Shown here: positions 32,235-39,349 of the stretch, piece by piece
Position numbering within the stretch: position 1 is the stretch's first letter
Layout of the letters: each line of letters starts with the position of its first letter
DNA from: Micrococcales bacterium
GTDB lineage: Bacteria; Actinomycetota; Actinomycetes; Actinomycetales; Dermatophilaceae
Length of the DNA stretch: 40,045 nucleotides
Reading direction: 5' to 3'
Assembly: GCA_021287075.1 (NCBI GenBank)
Contig: JAJTBD010000030.1
Span: 1-40,045 of the forward strand
Notes under the pieces: generated by a model
Databases searched by the model: none
The model's input: only the letters and a program-made list of their open reading frames with translations
Told to the model about the DNA's origin: nothing
Translations under genes and position numbers: made by a program

Positions 32235-32918
32235 TCAGGGCGCGGTGGGGCGGCGCAGGGTGTGCCAGGCGACGCCGATCTCCGCGAGCAGCTCGCGCAG
32301 CAGCGGCAGGCTCAGGCCGACGACATTGCTCGGGTCGCCCTCGACGCCGCGGACATAGGGCCCGCCCAGGCCGTCGAGGGTGAAGGCCCCGGCGACCCGC
32401 AGCGGCTCGCCCGTCGCGACATAGGCCGCGATCTCCTCGTCGGAGAGGTCTGCGAAGTGGACCGTGGTCGAGGCGGTCGCGCCCAGGGTGCCGCCGCTGC
32501 CGCCGTCCTCGGGCTCCCGCGTGTCGACCACCCAGTGGCCGGTGTGCAGGACCCCGGTCCGCCCGCGCATCCGCTGCCAGCGGGCCGTGGCCTCGGCTGC
32601 ATCGGCGGGCTTGCCGTGCAGGTCGCCGTCGAGCTCGAGGATGGAGTCGGCGCCGACGACGATGAAGTCGGCGGCCTCTCCCAGCGCCGCCACCGCCTCG
32701 GCCTTGGCGCGGGCCAGCACCAGCGCGGCATCCTCGAGCGCCAGCTCGCCATAGCGGGCCTGCGCGTCGGCGAGCGCGGCGTCCTCGTCGACCCCGCTGA
32801 CCAGCACCGAGGCGTCGACCCCTGCGCTCTCGAGCAGGGCCCGTCGGGCGGGGGAGGCGGAGGCGAGCAGGACGCGAGGGGCCGGTCGGGCCGCGGTCGC
32901 GGGGCTGGAGTTGGTCAC
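32235..32918 (-). CDS. maf: Maf-like nucleoside triphosphate pyrophosphatase
   Basis: Maf proteins hydrolyse non-canonical or modified nucleoside triphosphates (dTTP/UTP-type or m7GTP-type) to monophosphates. The 227-residue sequence has LLASASPARRALLESAGV, VDEDA, FIVVGADSILELDGDLHGKP with the catalytic aspartate, and the late GLGGPYVRGVEGDPSNVVGL. A Gly/Ser insertion (EPEDGGSGGTLGAT) lies in a surface loop. GTG 32918 is chosen because TAGCCT is 7 nt upstream; an open frame continues to 32948 without support. The 51-nt gap to the upstream antiporter stop holds a perfect decamer (32949-32958). In mycobacteria maf sits beside accE, which here is 6.7 kb away. Confidence 0.92.
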   Translation of the reverse strand: MTNSSPATAARPAPRVLLASASPARRALLESAGVDASVLVSGVDEDAALADAQARYGELALEDAALVLARAKAEAVAALGEAADFIVVGADSILELDGDLHGKPADAAEATARWQRMRGRTGVLHTGHWVVDTREPEDGGSGGTLGATASTTVHFADLSDEEIAAYVATGEPLRVAGAFTLDGLGGPYVRGVEGDPSNVVGLSLPLLRELLAEIGVAWHTLRRPTAP

Positions 32919-32925
32919 GGCGCCA

Positions 32926-32931
32926 AGGCTA
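32926..32931 (-). promoter_or_regulatory. Putative -10 box of leaderless maf
   Basis: TAGCCT on the minus strand ends 7 nt before the GTG at 32918. Inferred. Confidence 0.55.
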
Positions 32932-32969
32932 GGCGCTGGGGCGACCACGCGGCATACCGCCTGCGCCGA

Positions 32970-34847
32970 TCAGCCGGTGAGCCCGTCGACATAGCACCAG
33001 CGCCAGGCCTCGCCGGGCTCGAAGCTGCGCATCACCGGGTGGCCGGTCTGCTGGAAGTGCCGGGTGGCGTGCTGGCCGACGGAGGAATCGCAGCAGGCGA
33101 CGTGGCCGCAGGTCAGGCACATCCGCAGGTGCACCGGGTCGGTGCCCTCGCGCAGGCAGTCCGGGCACCCCTCGTGGGCGTCGGGGAGGGTGCAGCCCGG
33201 GGCGTCGCGCAGGTGCTCGCAGCCGCCCTGCTGGGCCTCCGGCGGCAGCAGCTGGGCCTCCCGGACCACCTCGTTGCGCGCCTCGACCCGCTCCAGGATC
33301 GCCTCCTCCACGTCGAGCCCGCTGAGCACTCCGGCCAGCACGTGCTGGTCGGCCTCGCCGGCGTCGCGGATCCGCAGCAGCTCCTCACGCTGGGCGTCGA
33401 GCATCTGCGCGCGCAGCCGGCGATAGACCTCGCGCGGCGGCTCCGGGTCCTCCGCGCCCCTCCGGCCCAGCCGCTCCCAGGTGATGTTGGCCCGCAGTTC
33501 GGCCTGCTGTCGCAGCGAGTCGGCGATCGCCGAGTCGGCGCCGGGAGCTGCCTCGAGCGCGGCCAGGGCGGCGCCCGTCGTCTGCTGGGTGATCATCGCC
33601 TCCTGGAGGGCGTCCTCCAGCGGGTCGGGGCCGCGCACACCGAGGCGGCGGGCCACCGTCGGCAGCGTGAGCCCCTGGAGCAGCAGGGTGAGGATCGCGA
33701 CGAAGAGCGCGATGAGGATCAGCACCGACCGCAGCGGGGTCTGGGCCGGCAGCGAGAGCGCGGCCGCCAGCGTCACCACGCCACGCATGCCCGCCCAGCC
33801 GAGCACCCAGGTGTGGCTCCACGGCTTCTGGGCCGAGGCGCCCTTGGCGAGCAGGATCCCGCGGAAGAGGACCAGCCACAGCGGGCGCACGAGCAGGACC
33901 ACCGCGAGCGTGGCGGCGGTCGCCAGCGCGATGCGGCCGCCGCTGACCCCGGACTGCTCCGTCGCCTCGACGACATAGACCAGCTGGAGTCCCATGAGCA
34001 GGAAGACGGCGTTCTCCAGCAGGAAGGAGATCGTGGCCCAGTTGGTGCGCTGGCTGATCCGAGACGCTGCGGCCTGGTGGACGGGCGCCCAGTGGCCCAG
34101 CAGCAGGCCGGCCGTCACCACCGCGATCACGCCGGACGCGTGCACCTCCTCGGCGGGCACGAAGGCGATGAAGGGCGTCATCAGCGACAGCGCCGTGTCG
34201 ACGACCGGCTCCGCGCTGAAGCGGCGCAGCCACCGGACCAGGTATGCCGCGGCGAGCCCGATCGCGACGCCCGCACCGACCGCCCACAGGAAGTCGGTGC
34301 CGACCGACCACGCGGTCACCTCCTCGGCGTGCGCCGCGGCCAGGCCGGCGGCCGCGACCGCGGTGCGCAGCGAGACCAGGGCCGTGGCGTCGTTGAGCAG
34401 GGACTCGCCCTCGAGGATCGTCACCAGCCGGCGGGGCAGGCCGATCCGGTTGGCCACGGCGGTCGCGGCGACGGCGTCGGGCGGCCCGACGATCGCGCCG
34501 AGGGCGAAGGCCACCCAGAAGGGCACGGGCAGCAGCAGCCAGACGACCAGGCCGACGGCGGCCGCGGTCGCGAGCACCAGGCCCACCGACAGCGACAGGA
34601 TCGCGGGGATATTGCGCCGGAAGTCGATCAGGGGCACCCGGATGGCCGCGGCGAACAGCAGCGGAGGCAGCATGCCGGTCAGCACCAGCTCGGGGCCCAG
34701 CTCGATCTCGGGCACCCACGGCAGGGCCGAGCCGAGCACCCCGACCAGCAGCAGCGCGAGCGGTGCCGGGAAGCCCCAGCGCTCGCACAGCCCGGCGACG
34801 AGGGTGACGACGAGGGCGATGGACAAGATGGTGATCACGACATGCAC
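32970..34847 (-). CDS. CPA1 Na+/H+ antiporter fused to a C-terminal UBP-type zinc finger
   Basis: The 625-residue protein has an NhaP/NHE-type transporter domain (about 1-410, roughly 12 helices) with GAIVGPPDAVAATAVANRIG and the CPA1 hallmark EGESLLNDATALVSL. A cytoplasmic helical region follows (about 415-535). Residues 542-625 are a UBP-like zinc finger: cysteines in GCEHL, GCTLP, GCPDC, MCLTCGHVACC and histidines in VGQHATRHFQQTGHPV. In eukaryotes this finger binds the ubiquitin C-terminus; its bacterial role is unknown, perhaps sensing or partner binding. Start GTG 34847 fits a GACAAT box 6 nt upstream. It exchanges cytoplasmic Na+ or K+ for H+ by family analogy. A decamer (34241-34250) encodes Ala-Ala-Tyr in a helix. 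Confidence 0.93.
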   Translation of the reverse strand: MHVVITILSIALVVTLVAGLCERWGFPAPLALLLVGVLGSALPWVPEIELGPELVLTGMLPPLLFAAAIRVPLIDFRRNIPAILSLSVGLVLATAAAVGLVVWLLLPVPFWVAFALGAIVGPPDAVAATAVANRIGLPRRLVTILEGESLLNDATALVSLRTAVAAAGLAAAHAEEVTAWSVGTDFLWAVGAGVAIGLAAAYLVRWLRRFSAEPVVDTALSLMTPFIAFVPAEEVHASGVIAVVTAGLLLGHWAPVHQAAASRISQRTNWATISFLLENAVFLLMGLQLVYVVEATEQSGVSGGRIALATAATLAVVLLVRPLWLVLFRGILLAKGASAQKPWSHTWVLGWAGMRGVVTLAAALSLPAQTPLRSVLILIALFVAILTLLLQGLTLPTVARRLGVRGPDPLEDALQEAMITQQTTGAALAALEAAPGADSAIADSLRQQAELRANITWERLGRRGAEDPEPPREVYRRLRAQMLDAQREELLRIRDAGEADQHVLAGVLSGLDVEEAILERVEARNEVVREAQLLPPEAQQGGCEHLRDAPGCTLPDAHEGCPDCLREGTDPVHLRMCLTCGHVACCDSSVGQHATRHFQQTGHPVMRSFEPGEAWRWCYVDGLTG

Positions 34848-34853
34848 CGGGGC

Positions 34854-34859
34854 ATTGTC
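34854..34859 (-). promoter_or_regulatory. Putative -10 box of the leaderless antiporter gene
   Basis: GACAAT on the minus strand ends 6 nt before the GTG at 34847. Inferred. Confidence 0.45.
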
Positions 34860-34935
34860 GCAGCGTCTCGGACGGGGTGTGTGGTGCGTCTCACAGCACC
34901 CCGGGCATGGGCCCGCCGCGTCAGACGTTGTGGGA

Positions 34936-34955
34936 GCGGGCCCACCTGGGCCCGC
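34936..34955. repeat. GC-rich 9+2+9 inverted repeat upstream of a lipoprotein gene
   Basis: GCGGGCCCA and TGGGCCCGC flank CC. It lies between the divergent antiporter and lipoprotein genes, 50 nt before the ATG at 35006, and could be an operator or a leader hairpin. Nothing else was recognised in this 158-nt gap. Confidence 0.5.
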
Positions 34956-35005
34956 ACCGATCACCGGCGCTCGAGACCTGGGCGCCCTTGACGACAGGGA
35001 CACGC

Positions 35006-35575
35006 ATGACCTCCACCCGCATCGCCCGCGTCGCCGTCGCCCCCGCGATGGCCGCCTCGCTCCTGCTCGCCGGCTGCGGCGGCGCCGCCACGACGGCCGA
35101 GGGCACGAGCACCTCCGCCGCCACCTCCGGCTCTGCCACGTCCGGCTCCGCCGCCACGGCCGCCGCGGTGACCTGCCCCACCGACAACACGCGCGCGTTC
35201 GCCAAGACCCGCTTCGTCGCCGACCTCGGCCTGACCGCGGGCACCTTCCACCGGTGGATCTACAAGCCCTACATCGAGGGCAAGTTCACCAAGGGCGCCG
35301 ACGGCCGCACCGGTGCCATCGTCAAGGCCGCGGCCACCGCCGCCCTCGACGTCAAGCTCCTCAAGAACGCCACCGAGAACGTCAAGGCCGACCCGCAGCT
35401 GTGCAACGCGCTGGCCGAGCCGATGACCAGGCTGACGACCAAGCTCGACCAGGTCAAGGGCGACCTGACCAGCGGCGACCTGACCTCCATCGCGGGCGCC
35501 GAGGCGATCGTGCAGGAGATCCTCTCCGGCTCCAAGAAGGCCGGCCTCAGCGTCACCGAGACCACCCAGCAGTGA
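35006..35575 (+). CDS. Lipoprotein, unknown function
   Basis: The 189-residue protein begins MTSTRIARVAVAPAMAASLL and continues LAGCGGA, a lipoprotein signal with lipobox LAGC. A Ser/Thr/Ala spacer follows, then a helical domain with TRAFAKTRFVADLGLTAGTF and HRWIYKPYIEGKF, and an amphipathic helix pair to the end. Two further cysteines (in VTCPTDN and QLCNALAE) may form a disulfide. I know this as an actinobacterial conserved hypothetical pattern without a function. AGGGA lies 5 nt before ATG 35006. Downstream is a strong hairpin terminator and the convergent DUF885 gene. Confidence 0.87.
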   Translation: MTSTRIARVAVAPAMAASLLLAGCGGAATTAEGTSTSAATSGSATSGSAATAAAVTCPTDNTRAFAKTRFVADLGLTAGTFHRWIYKPYIEGKFTKGADGRTGAIVKAAATAALDVKLLKNATENVKADPQLCNALAEPMTRLTTKLDQVKGDLTSGDLTSIAGAEAIVQEILSGSKKAGLSVTETTQQ

Positions 35576-35592
35576 CCCCCTGAGCAGCAGAC

Positions 35593-35629
35593 GCGGCGCC
35601 CGGTCGGACAGGATCCGACCGGGCGCCGC
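35593..35629. terminator. Strong hairpin terminator between lipoprotein and DUF885 genes
   Basis: Perfect 16-bp arms (35593-35608 GCGGCGCCCGGTCGGA, and 35614-35629) around a 5-nt loop. The end of the right arm overlaps a perfect decamer (35628-35637). It sits between convergent stops at 35575 and 35653. Confidence 0.9.
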
Positions 35630-35652
35630 GGCATACCCAACAGCGTTGTGGC

Positions 35653-37368
35653 TCAGGCCTGCTCGGGCACCTCGAGCTCGCCGAGCACGGCCGCGCGCAG
35701 GGTGTCGAGGCCGAGGCTGCCGACGTCGAGCGCACGCCGGTGGAAGGCCTTGAGGTCGAACTCGTCGCCCTCCCGGCGGGCGCACTCCTCGCGCAGCTGC
35801 ATCCACAGCCGCTCGCCGATCTTGTAGGACGGCGCCTGCCCCGGCCAGCCGAGATAGCGGTCGATCTCGAAGCGCAGGAAGTCGCGGTCCATCTGCGAGT
35901 GGGCGGTCAGGAAGGCCCATGCCTTGTCGTAGTCCCAGGCCCCGCCGCCGACCTCCTCGGGGGCGTCGAAGCCGCAGTGCACCCCGATGTCGATGACGAC
36001 GCGGGCGGCGCGCAGCGACTGGCCGTCGAGCAGCCCGAGCAGGTTGCCCGGGTCCTCCATGTAGCCCAGCTCCTGCATCAGCCGCTCCGCATAGAGGGCC
36101 CAGCCCTCGCCGTGGCCGGAGGTGAAGCACATCATCCGGCGCCAGCGGTTGAGCAGCTCGGAGCGATAGACCGTCTGGCCGATCTGGAGGTGATGCCCCG
36201 GCACGCCCTCGTGATAGACGGTCGTCAGCTCGCGCCAGGTCGTGAACTCGGTGACGCCCTTGGGCACAGACCACCACATGCGACCCGGACGCGAGAAGTC
36301 CTCGCTCGGGCCGGTGTAGTAGATGCCGCCGGTCTGGGTCGGCGCGATCATGCACTCGATCCGCCGCACCGGCCCCGGGATGTCGAAGTGCACGTCGGCC
36401 ATGTCGGCGATGACCTCGTCGGCCCGCTCCTGCATCCACGTGCGCAGGGCGTCGGTGCCGTGCAGCTGGTATGCCGCGTCGGCGTCGAGCGCCGCGATCG
36501 CGTCGGCGATGTTCCCGCCGGGGGTGATCCGCTGGGCCACCGCCTCCATCTCGGCGCCGATGCGGGCCAGCTCCTCCTGCCCCCACCGGTAGGTCTCCTC
36601 GAGGTCGACCGCCGCCCCGAGGAAGGCACGCGAATAGAGCCCGTAGCGCTCGCGTCCGCACGCGTCGGCCTCGGGGGCGAGAGGGAGGATGTGCTCGCGC
36701 AGGCGCTCACCGAGGGTGCGGTATGCCGCGGCCGCGCCGTCGGCTGCCGCCTCCAGCTCCTCGCGCGCCGAGTCGGCGAGCTCGTCCTCGCCCGCCCGGG
36801 CACCCGCCACGAGCGAGGCGAAGTAGCCGTCGTCGGCGACGAGGTCGGCGCACTGCTGGATGCAGGCCTCCACCTGACGGCGGGGCGCGACATTGCCCTG
36901 CTCCGCGGCATACCGCAGCGTGCCGACCCACTGCTCGAGGGCCTCGGGCACCTTGGCCAGGCGACGCGCGATCGTGCCCCACTGCTCGTTGGTGTCGGTC
37001 GGCATGAGGTCGAAGACCATGCGGATCTCCTGGAGCGGAGAGGCGATCACGTTGAGCGACATGGCATCCACGCCCGCCTCGTGCATCTCCACGGCAAGCC
37101 CGAGACGCTCCCGCAGGGCCGCCAGGGTGACGGCGTCGACGTCGTCGGTCGGGGCCAGCCCGTCGATGCGGGCGAGGGTGTCGCGGGCCAGCTGGGCGCT
37201 CTCCTCCAGCCCCTGCGGGCTGAAGTCACCGAGCTCCTCGTCGACACCGCTCACCCCGAGATAGGTCGCCTCGATCGGGTGGGTGCGGCAGTACTGGGCG
37301 AAGTAGTCCTCGGCGACGGTGTCGATCTCGGAGGGGACGCGCGTGGTGGGGGTGGTGTCGGTGCTCAC
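35653..37368 (-). CDS. DUF885 family protein (putative zinc peptidase-like)
   Basis: The 571-residue protein matches the DUF885 family, whose fold resembles helical metallopeptidases. The key segment TTVYHEGVPGHHLQIG has H386 and E387 and H392-H393 in a metal-site arrangement, and AYQLHGTDALRTWMQERADE and GGAWDYDKAWAFLTAHSQMD (in the second half) are family landmarks. No signal peptide is visible, so it is cytoplasmic. Peptide substrates are unknown. GTG 37368 is set by a TAGCGT box 7 nt upstream, mirrored by the box of the divergent MOSC gene. Three perfect decamers lie in this gene (36468, 36720 and 36905), the densest cluster in the window, all read as Tyr-Ala-Ala or Ala-Ala-Tyr. Confidence 0.9.
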   Translation of the reverse strand: MSTDTTPTTRVPSEIDTVAEDYFAQYCRTHPIEATYLGVSGVDEELGDFSPQGLEESAQLARDTLARIDGLAPTDDVDAVTLAALRERLGLAVEMHEAGVDAMSLNVIASPLQEIRMVFDLMPTDTNEQWGTIARRLAKVPEALEQWVGTLRYAAEQGNVAPRRQVEACIQQCADLVADDGYFASLVAGARAGEDELADSAREELEAAADGAAAAYRTLGERLREHILPLAPEADACGRERYGLYSRAFLGAAVDLEETYRWGQEELARIGAEMEAVAQRITPGGNIADAIAALDADAAYQLHGTDALRTWMQERADEVIADMADVHFDIPGPVRRIECMIAPTQTGGIYYTGPSEDFSRPGRMWWSVPKGVTEFTTWRELTTVYHEGVPGHHLQIGQTVYRSELLNRWRRMMCFTSGHGEGWALYAERLMQELGYMEDPGNLLGLLDGQSLRAARVVIDIGVHCGFDAPEEVGGGAWDYDKAWAFLTAHSQMDRDFLRFEIDRYLGWPGQAPSYKIGERLWMQLREECARREGDEFDLKAFHRRALDVGSLGLDTLRAAVLGELEVPEQA

Positions 37369-37375
37369 GACGGTG

Positions 37376-37396
37376 ACGCTATCGCGGCGTTAGCGT
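37376..37396. promoter_or_regulatory. Mirror-image divergent leaderless promoters (DUF885 / MOSC)
   Basis: ACGCTA (37376-37381) and TAGCGT (37391-37396) are exact inverted copies 9 nt apart. Read outward they are TAGCGT boxes 7 nt before GTG 37368 (minus) and 6 nt before GTG 37403 (plus). The start codons are 34 nt apart. Inferred promoters, same architecture as 8737-8758. Confidence 0.62.
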
Positions 37397-37402
37397 GTCC
37401 GG

Positions 37403-38065
37403 GTGACCAGCACACCCCGGATCCGATCCGTCAACGCCGCCCGAGAGCGTGCCCGCCTGCCCGGACTGCGCATGGACACCGGCATCGTCAAATCCCCTGT
37501 CGAGGCGATCGAGGTCCGCGCCCCGGGTCCCAAGGGGAGCGGCCTCGGCAGCGGCGTGGTGGGCGACGAGGTCGTCGACGGCCGCCATCACGGCGGCGAC
37601 TGGCAGGCGGTCTATGCCTTTGCCCGGGAGGAGCTCGACCACTGGGCGGGGGTGCTCGGAGCCGACCTGCCCGACGGCGCGTTCGGCGAGAACCTCACGA
37701 CCGAGGGCCTCGACGTCGACGGCGCGGTCATCGGCGAGGTGTGGCGGGTCGGCACGGCCGCGCTGCGGGTGACCGCACCACGCATCCCATGCCGGGCCTT
37801 CGCGACCCGGCTGGGCGTGCGCGGGTGGGTGCGGACCTTCAGCGAGCGCGGCCGGACCGGTGCCTATCTGGCTGTGGTCGAGCCCGGGCAGATCCGCTCG
37901 GGCGACCCGGTGGAGGTGCTCGACCGGCCGGCCCACGGCATCACGGTGCCCGACAGCTTCCGCGCCCTGATGGGCGATGACGAGCAGGCGCGACGGCTGC
38001 TGGATGAGCCAGATATCTTCGATCCGCGTGAACGGGCCCGGCTGGCTGACAGACTGTGGCCATGA
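37403..38065 (+). CDS. MOSC-domain protein
   Basis: The 220-residue protein belongs to the MOSC (molybdenum cofactor sulfurase C-terminal) family, like YiiM. GDWQAVYAFAREELDHWAGV, then GAFGENLTTEGLDVD and the conserved-cysteine segment APRIPCRAFATRLG are the landmarks; the cysteine is intact. Such proteins carry sulfur to, or bind, molybdenum cofactor and in YiiM reduce N-hydroxylated bases; the substrate here is not determined. GTG 37403 has TAGCGT 6 nt upstream. Its stop overlaps the next ATG by 4 nt, so it is coupled to the CoA-transferase gene. Confidence 0.9.
   Translation: MTSTPRIRSVNAARERARLPGLRMDTGIVKSPVEAIEVRAPGPKGSGLGSGVVGDEVVDGRHHGGDWQAVYAFAREELDHWAGVLGADLPDGAFGENLTTEGLDVDGAVIGEVWRVGTAALRVTAPRIPCRAFATRLGVRGWVRTFSERGRTGAYLAVVEPGQIRSGDPVEVLDRPAHGITVPDSFRALMGDDEQARRLLDEPDIFDPRERARLADRLWP
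38050..38055 (+). promoter_or_regulatory. Possible -10 box inside the MOSC gene for the CoA-transferase
   Basis: CAGACT ends 6 nt before ATG 38062. It lies within coding DNA, so chance is a real alternative. Confidence 0.35.
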
Positions 38066-39228
38066 GCGACAAGCCCACTGGCACAACGTCATCCGGCCCT
38101 CTCGCGGGGGTCAAGGTCGTCGAGATCGGGAGCATCGGCCCGGGTCCGCATGCCGTGACCCTGCTCGCGGATCTGGGTGCCGAGGTGATCCGCGTCGAGC
38201 GGATCTCGGGCCTGCTGACGCTCGGTGAGCGCGACAAGGACCTGCTCACCCGGGGCCGCCCGTCGGCGGCGATGGACCTCAAGGACGAGCGGGCTCGCGA
38301 CCTGGTGCTGCGTCTGGTCGAGCAGGCCGATGTGCTGGTCGAGGGGATGCGCCCGGGCGCGATGGAGCGGCTCGGCCTCGGTCCCGACGAGTGTCTGTCG
38401 CGCAACCCGCGCCTGGTCTATGCCCGGATGACCGGCTGGGGCCAGGACGGCCCGCTGGCCCAGACCGCCGGCCACGACATCACCTATCTCGCCCTCACCG
38501 GCGGCCTGCACGGGATCGGCCGGGCCGGCGGCCCCCCGCAGATCCCGCTCAACCTCGTCGGCGACTTCGGCGGCGGCTCGATGTATCTCGTGACGGGCAT
38601 CCTCGCCGGGATCATCGCGGCGCGCACCTCAGGCCAAGGGCAGGTCGTGGACGCGGCCATCGTCGACGGCGCCGCCCACCTCCAGACGATGATCGTCGGC
38701 ATGATCGGGCAGGGCGTCTGGCGGGAGGTCCGTGGCGGCAACCTGCTCGACTCGGGCGCGCCCTTCTATGACATCTATGCCACCAGCGACGGCCGCCATG
38801 TCGCGGTCGGCGCCATCGAGCCGCAGTTCTATGCCGCGCTGCTCGACGGCCTGGGTCTGGACCCCGCCGAGGTGCCCGACCGCAACGACCCCGACCAGTG
38901 GCCCGCGCTGCGCGAGCTGCTCGCCGACACCTTCGCCCAGCGGACGATGGCCCAGTGGGACGAGACCTTCCGCGACACCGACGCCTGTGTCGCACCGGTC
39001 CTGACGATCGCCGAGGCCGCCGAGCACCCCCACCTGGCCGCCCGCGCCACCTATCGACGCGACCACGGCCTGCTCCAGCCGGCTCCGGCGCCCCGCTTCT
39101 CGGCCACGCCGGCCGACCTGTCGACGCCGCCGACCCTGCCGGGCGGCCAGACGCGAGAAGCCCTCTCCCGGTGGGGGATCGACGATGTCGATGCCCTCAT
39201 CGAGCAGGGCGTCGTCACCCAGACCTGA
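38062..39228 (+). CDS. CaiB/BaiF CoA-transferase family protein (alpha-methylacyl-CoA racemase-like)
   Basis: The 388-residue protein shows GVKVVEIGSIGPGPHAVTLL, LGAEVIRVER, PGAMERLGLGPDECLSRNP and TGWGQDGPLAQTAGHDITYL. H138 in AGHDITYL and D168 in GDFGGGS correspond to the catalytic pair of mycobacterial alpha-methylacyl-CoA racemase, which favours a racemase of 2-methyl-branched acyl-CoAs over a true CoA transferase. Such a function suits the branched-chain acyl-CoA genes at 28111-31446. ATG 38062 is chosen (GTG 38056 is inside the -10-like spacer); it overlaps the MOSC stop. Two hairpins follow the stop. Confidence 0.9.
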   Translation: MSDKPTGTTSSGPLAGVKVVEIGSIGPGPHAVTLLADLGAEVIRVERISGLLTLGERDKDLLTRGRPSAAMDLKDERARDLVLRLVEQADVLVEGMRPGAMERLGLGPDECLSRNPRLVYARMTGWGQDGPLAQTAGHDITYLALTGGLHGIGRAGGPPQIPLNLVGDFGGGSMYLVTGILAGIIAARTSGQGQVVDAAIVDGAAHLQTMIVGMIGQGVWREVRGGNLLDSGAPFYDIYATSDGRHVAVGAIEPQFYAALLDGLGLDPAEVPDRNDPDQWPALRELLADTFAQRTMAQWDETFRDTDACVAPVLTIAEAAEHPHLAARATYRRDHGLLQPAPAPRFSATPADLSTPPTLPGGQTREALSRWGIDDVDALIEQGVVTQT

Positions 39229-39240
39229 GCCCCCGGGGCG

Positions 39241-39272
39241 GGGCGTTTGTGCCCAATTGGGCTAAAGCGCCC
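39241..39272 (+). terminator. First hairpin downstream of the CoA-transferase gene
   Basis: The core GCCCAATTGGGC (39251-39262) is a perfect palindrome, flanked by GGGCGTTT and AAAGCGCCC, which pair with one gap. It lies 12 nt after the stop. The AATT centre is unusual for this DNA, so an operator role is also possible. Confidence 0.55.
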
Positions 39273-39290
39273 GGGGCCGACGACAGACAG

Positions 39291-39328
39291 AGGTATGCCG
39301 CGTGACCGGGCGGTCACGCGGCATACCT
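39291..39328. terminator. Decamer-built bidirectional hairpin terminator
   Basis: Perfect 17-bp arms (39291-39307 and 39312-39328) around GGGC. Each arm contains one exact GGTATGCCGC copy (39292-39301 forward, 39318-39327 reverse). It lies between the convergent CoA-transferase and AccE genes. Confidence 0.9.
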
Positions 39329-39349
39329 GCGTTGTGGGTTGGGTCGGGC

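Larger units (their letters stand above)
1741..39327. repeat. Dispersed decamer GGTATGCCGC (19 exact copies)
   Basis: Exact forward copies start at 6912, 9932, 16057, 24856, 25391, 34241, 36468, 36720 and 39292. Exact reverse copies (GCGGCATACC) start at 1741, 4162, 5516, 10061, 25653, 30693, 32949, 35628, 36905 and 39318. One-mismatch copies lie near 5506, 7598, 12382, 16442, 18259, 18509, 19398, 20392, 22107, 24218, 28092, 29942 and 32189. They were found by eye, so the list may be incomplete. Copies occur in genes and in gaps, on both strands. Confidence 0.93.

Noticed and set aside
32175..34991. A plus-strand open frame of more than 900 codons opposite maf and the antiporter
   Set aside because: It is antisense to two well-supported genes and has a low-complexity Arg/Gly/His/Asp/Gln-rich product with no domain; a usual effect of high GC.
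1741..39327. The decamer as an FtsK-orienting (KOPS-like) sequence
   Set aside because: Nine forward and ten reverse copies show no strand bias in this window, contrary to polar sequences; a whole-genome test would be needed to exclude it fully.
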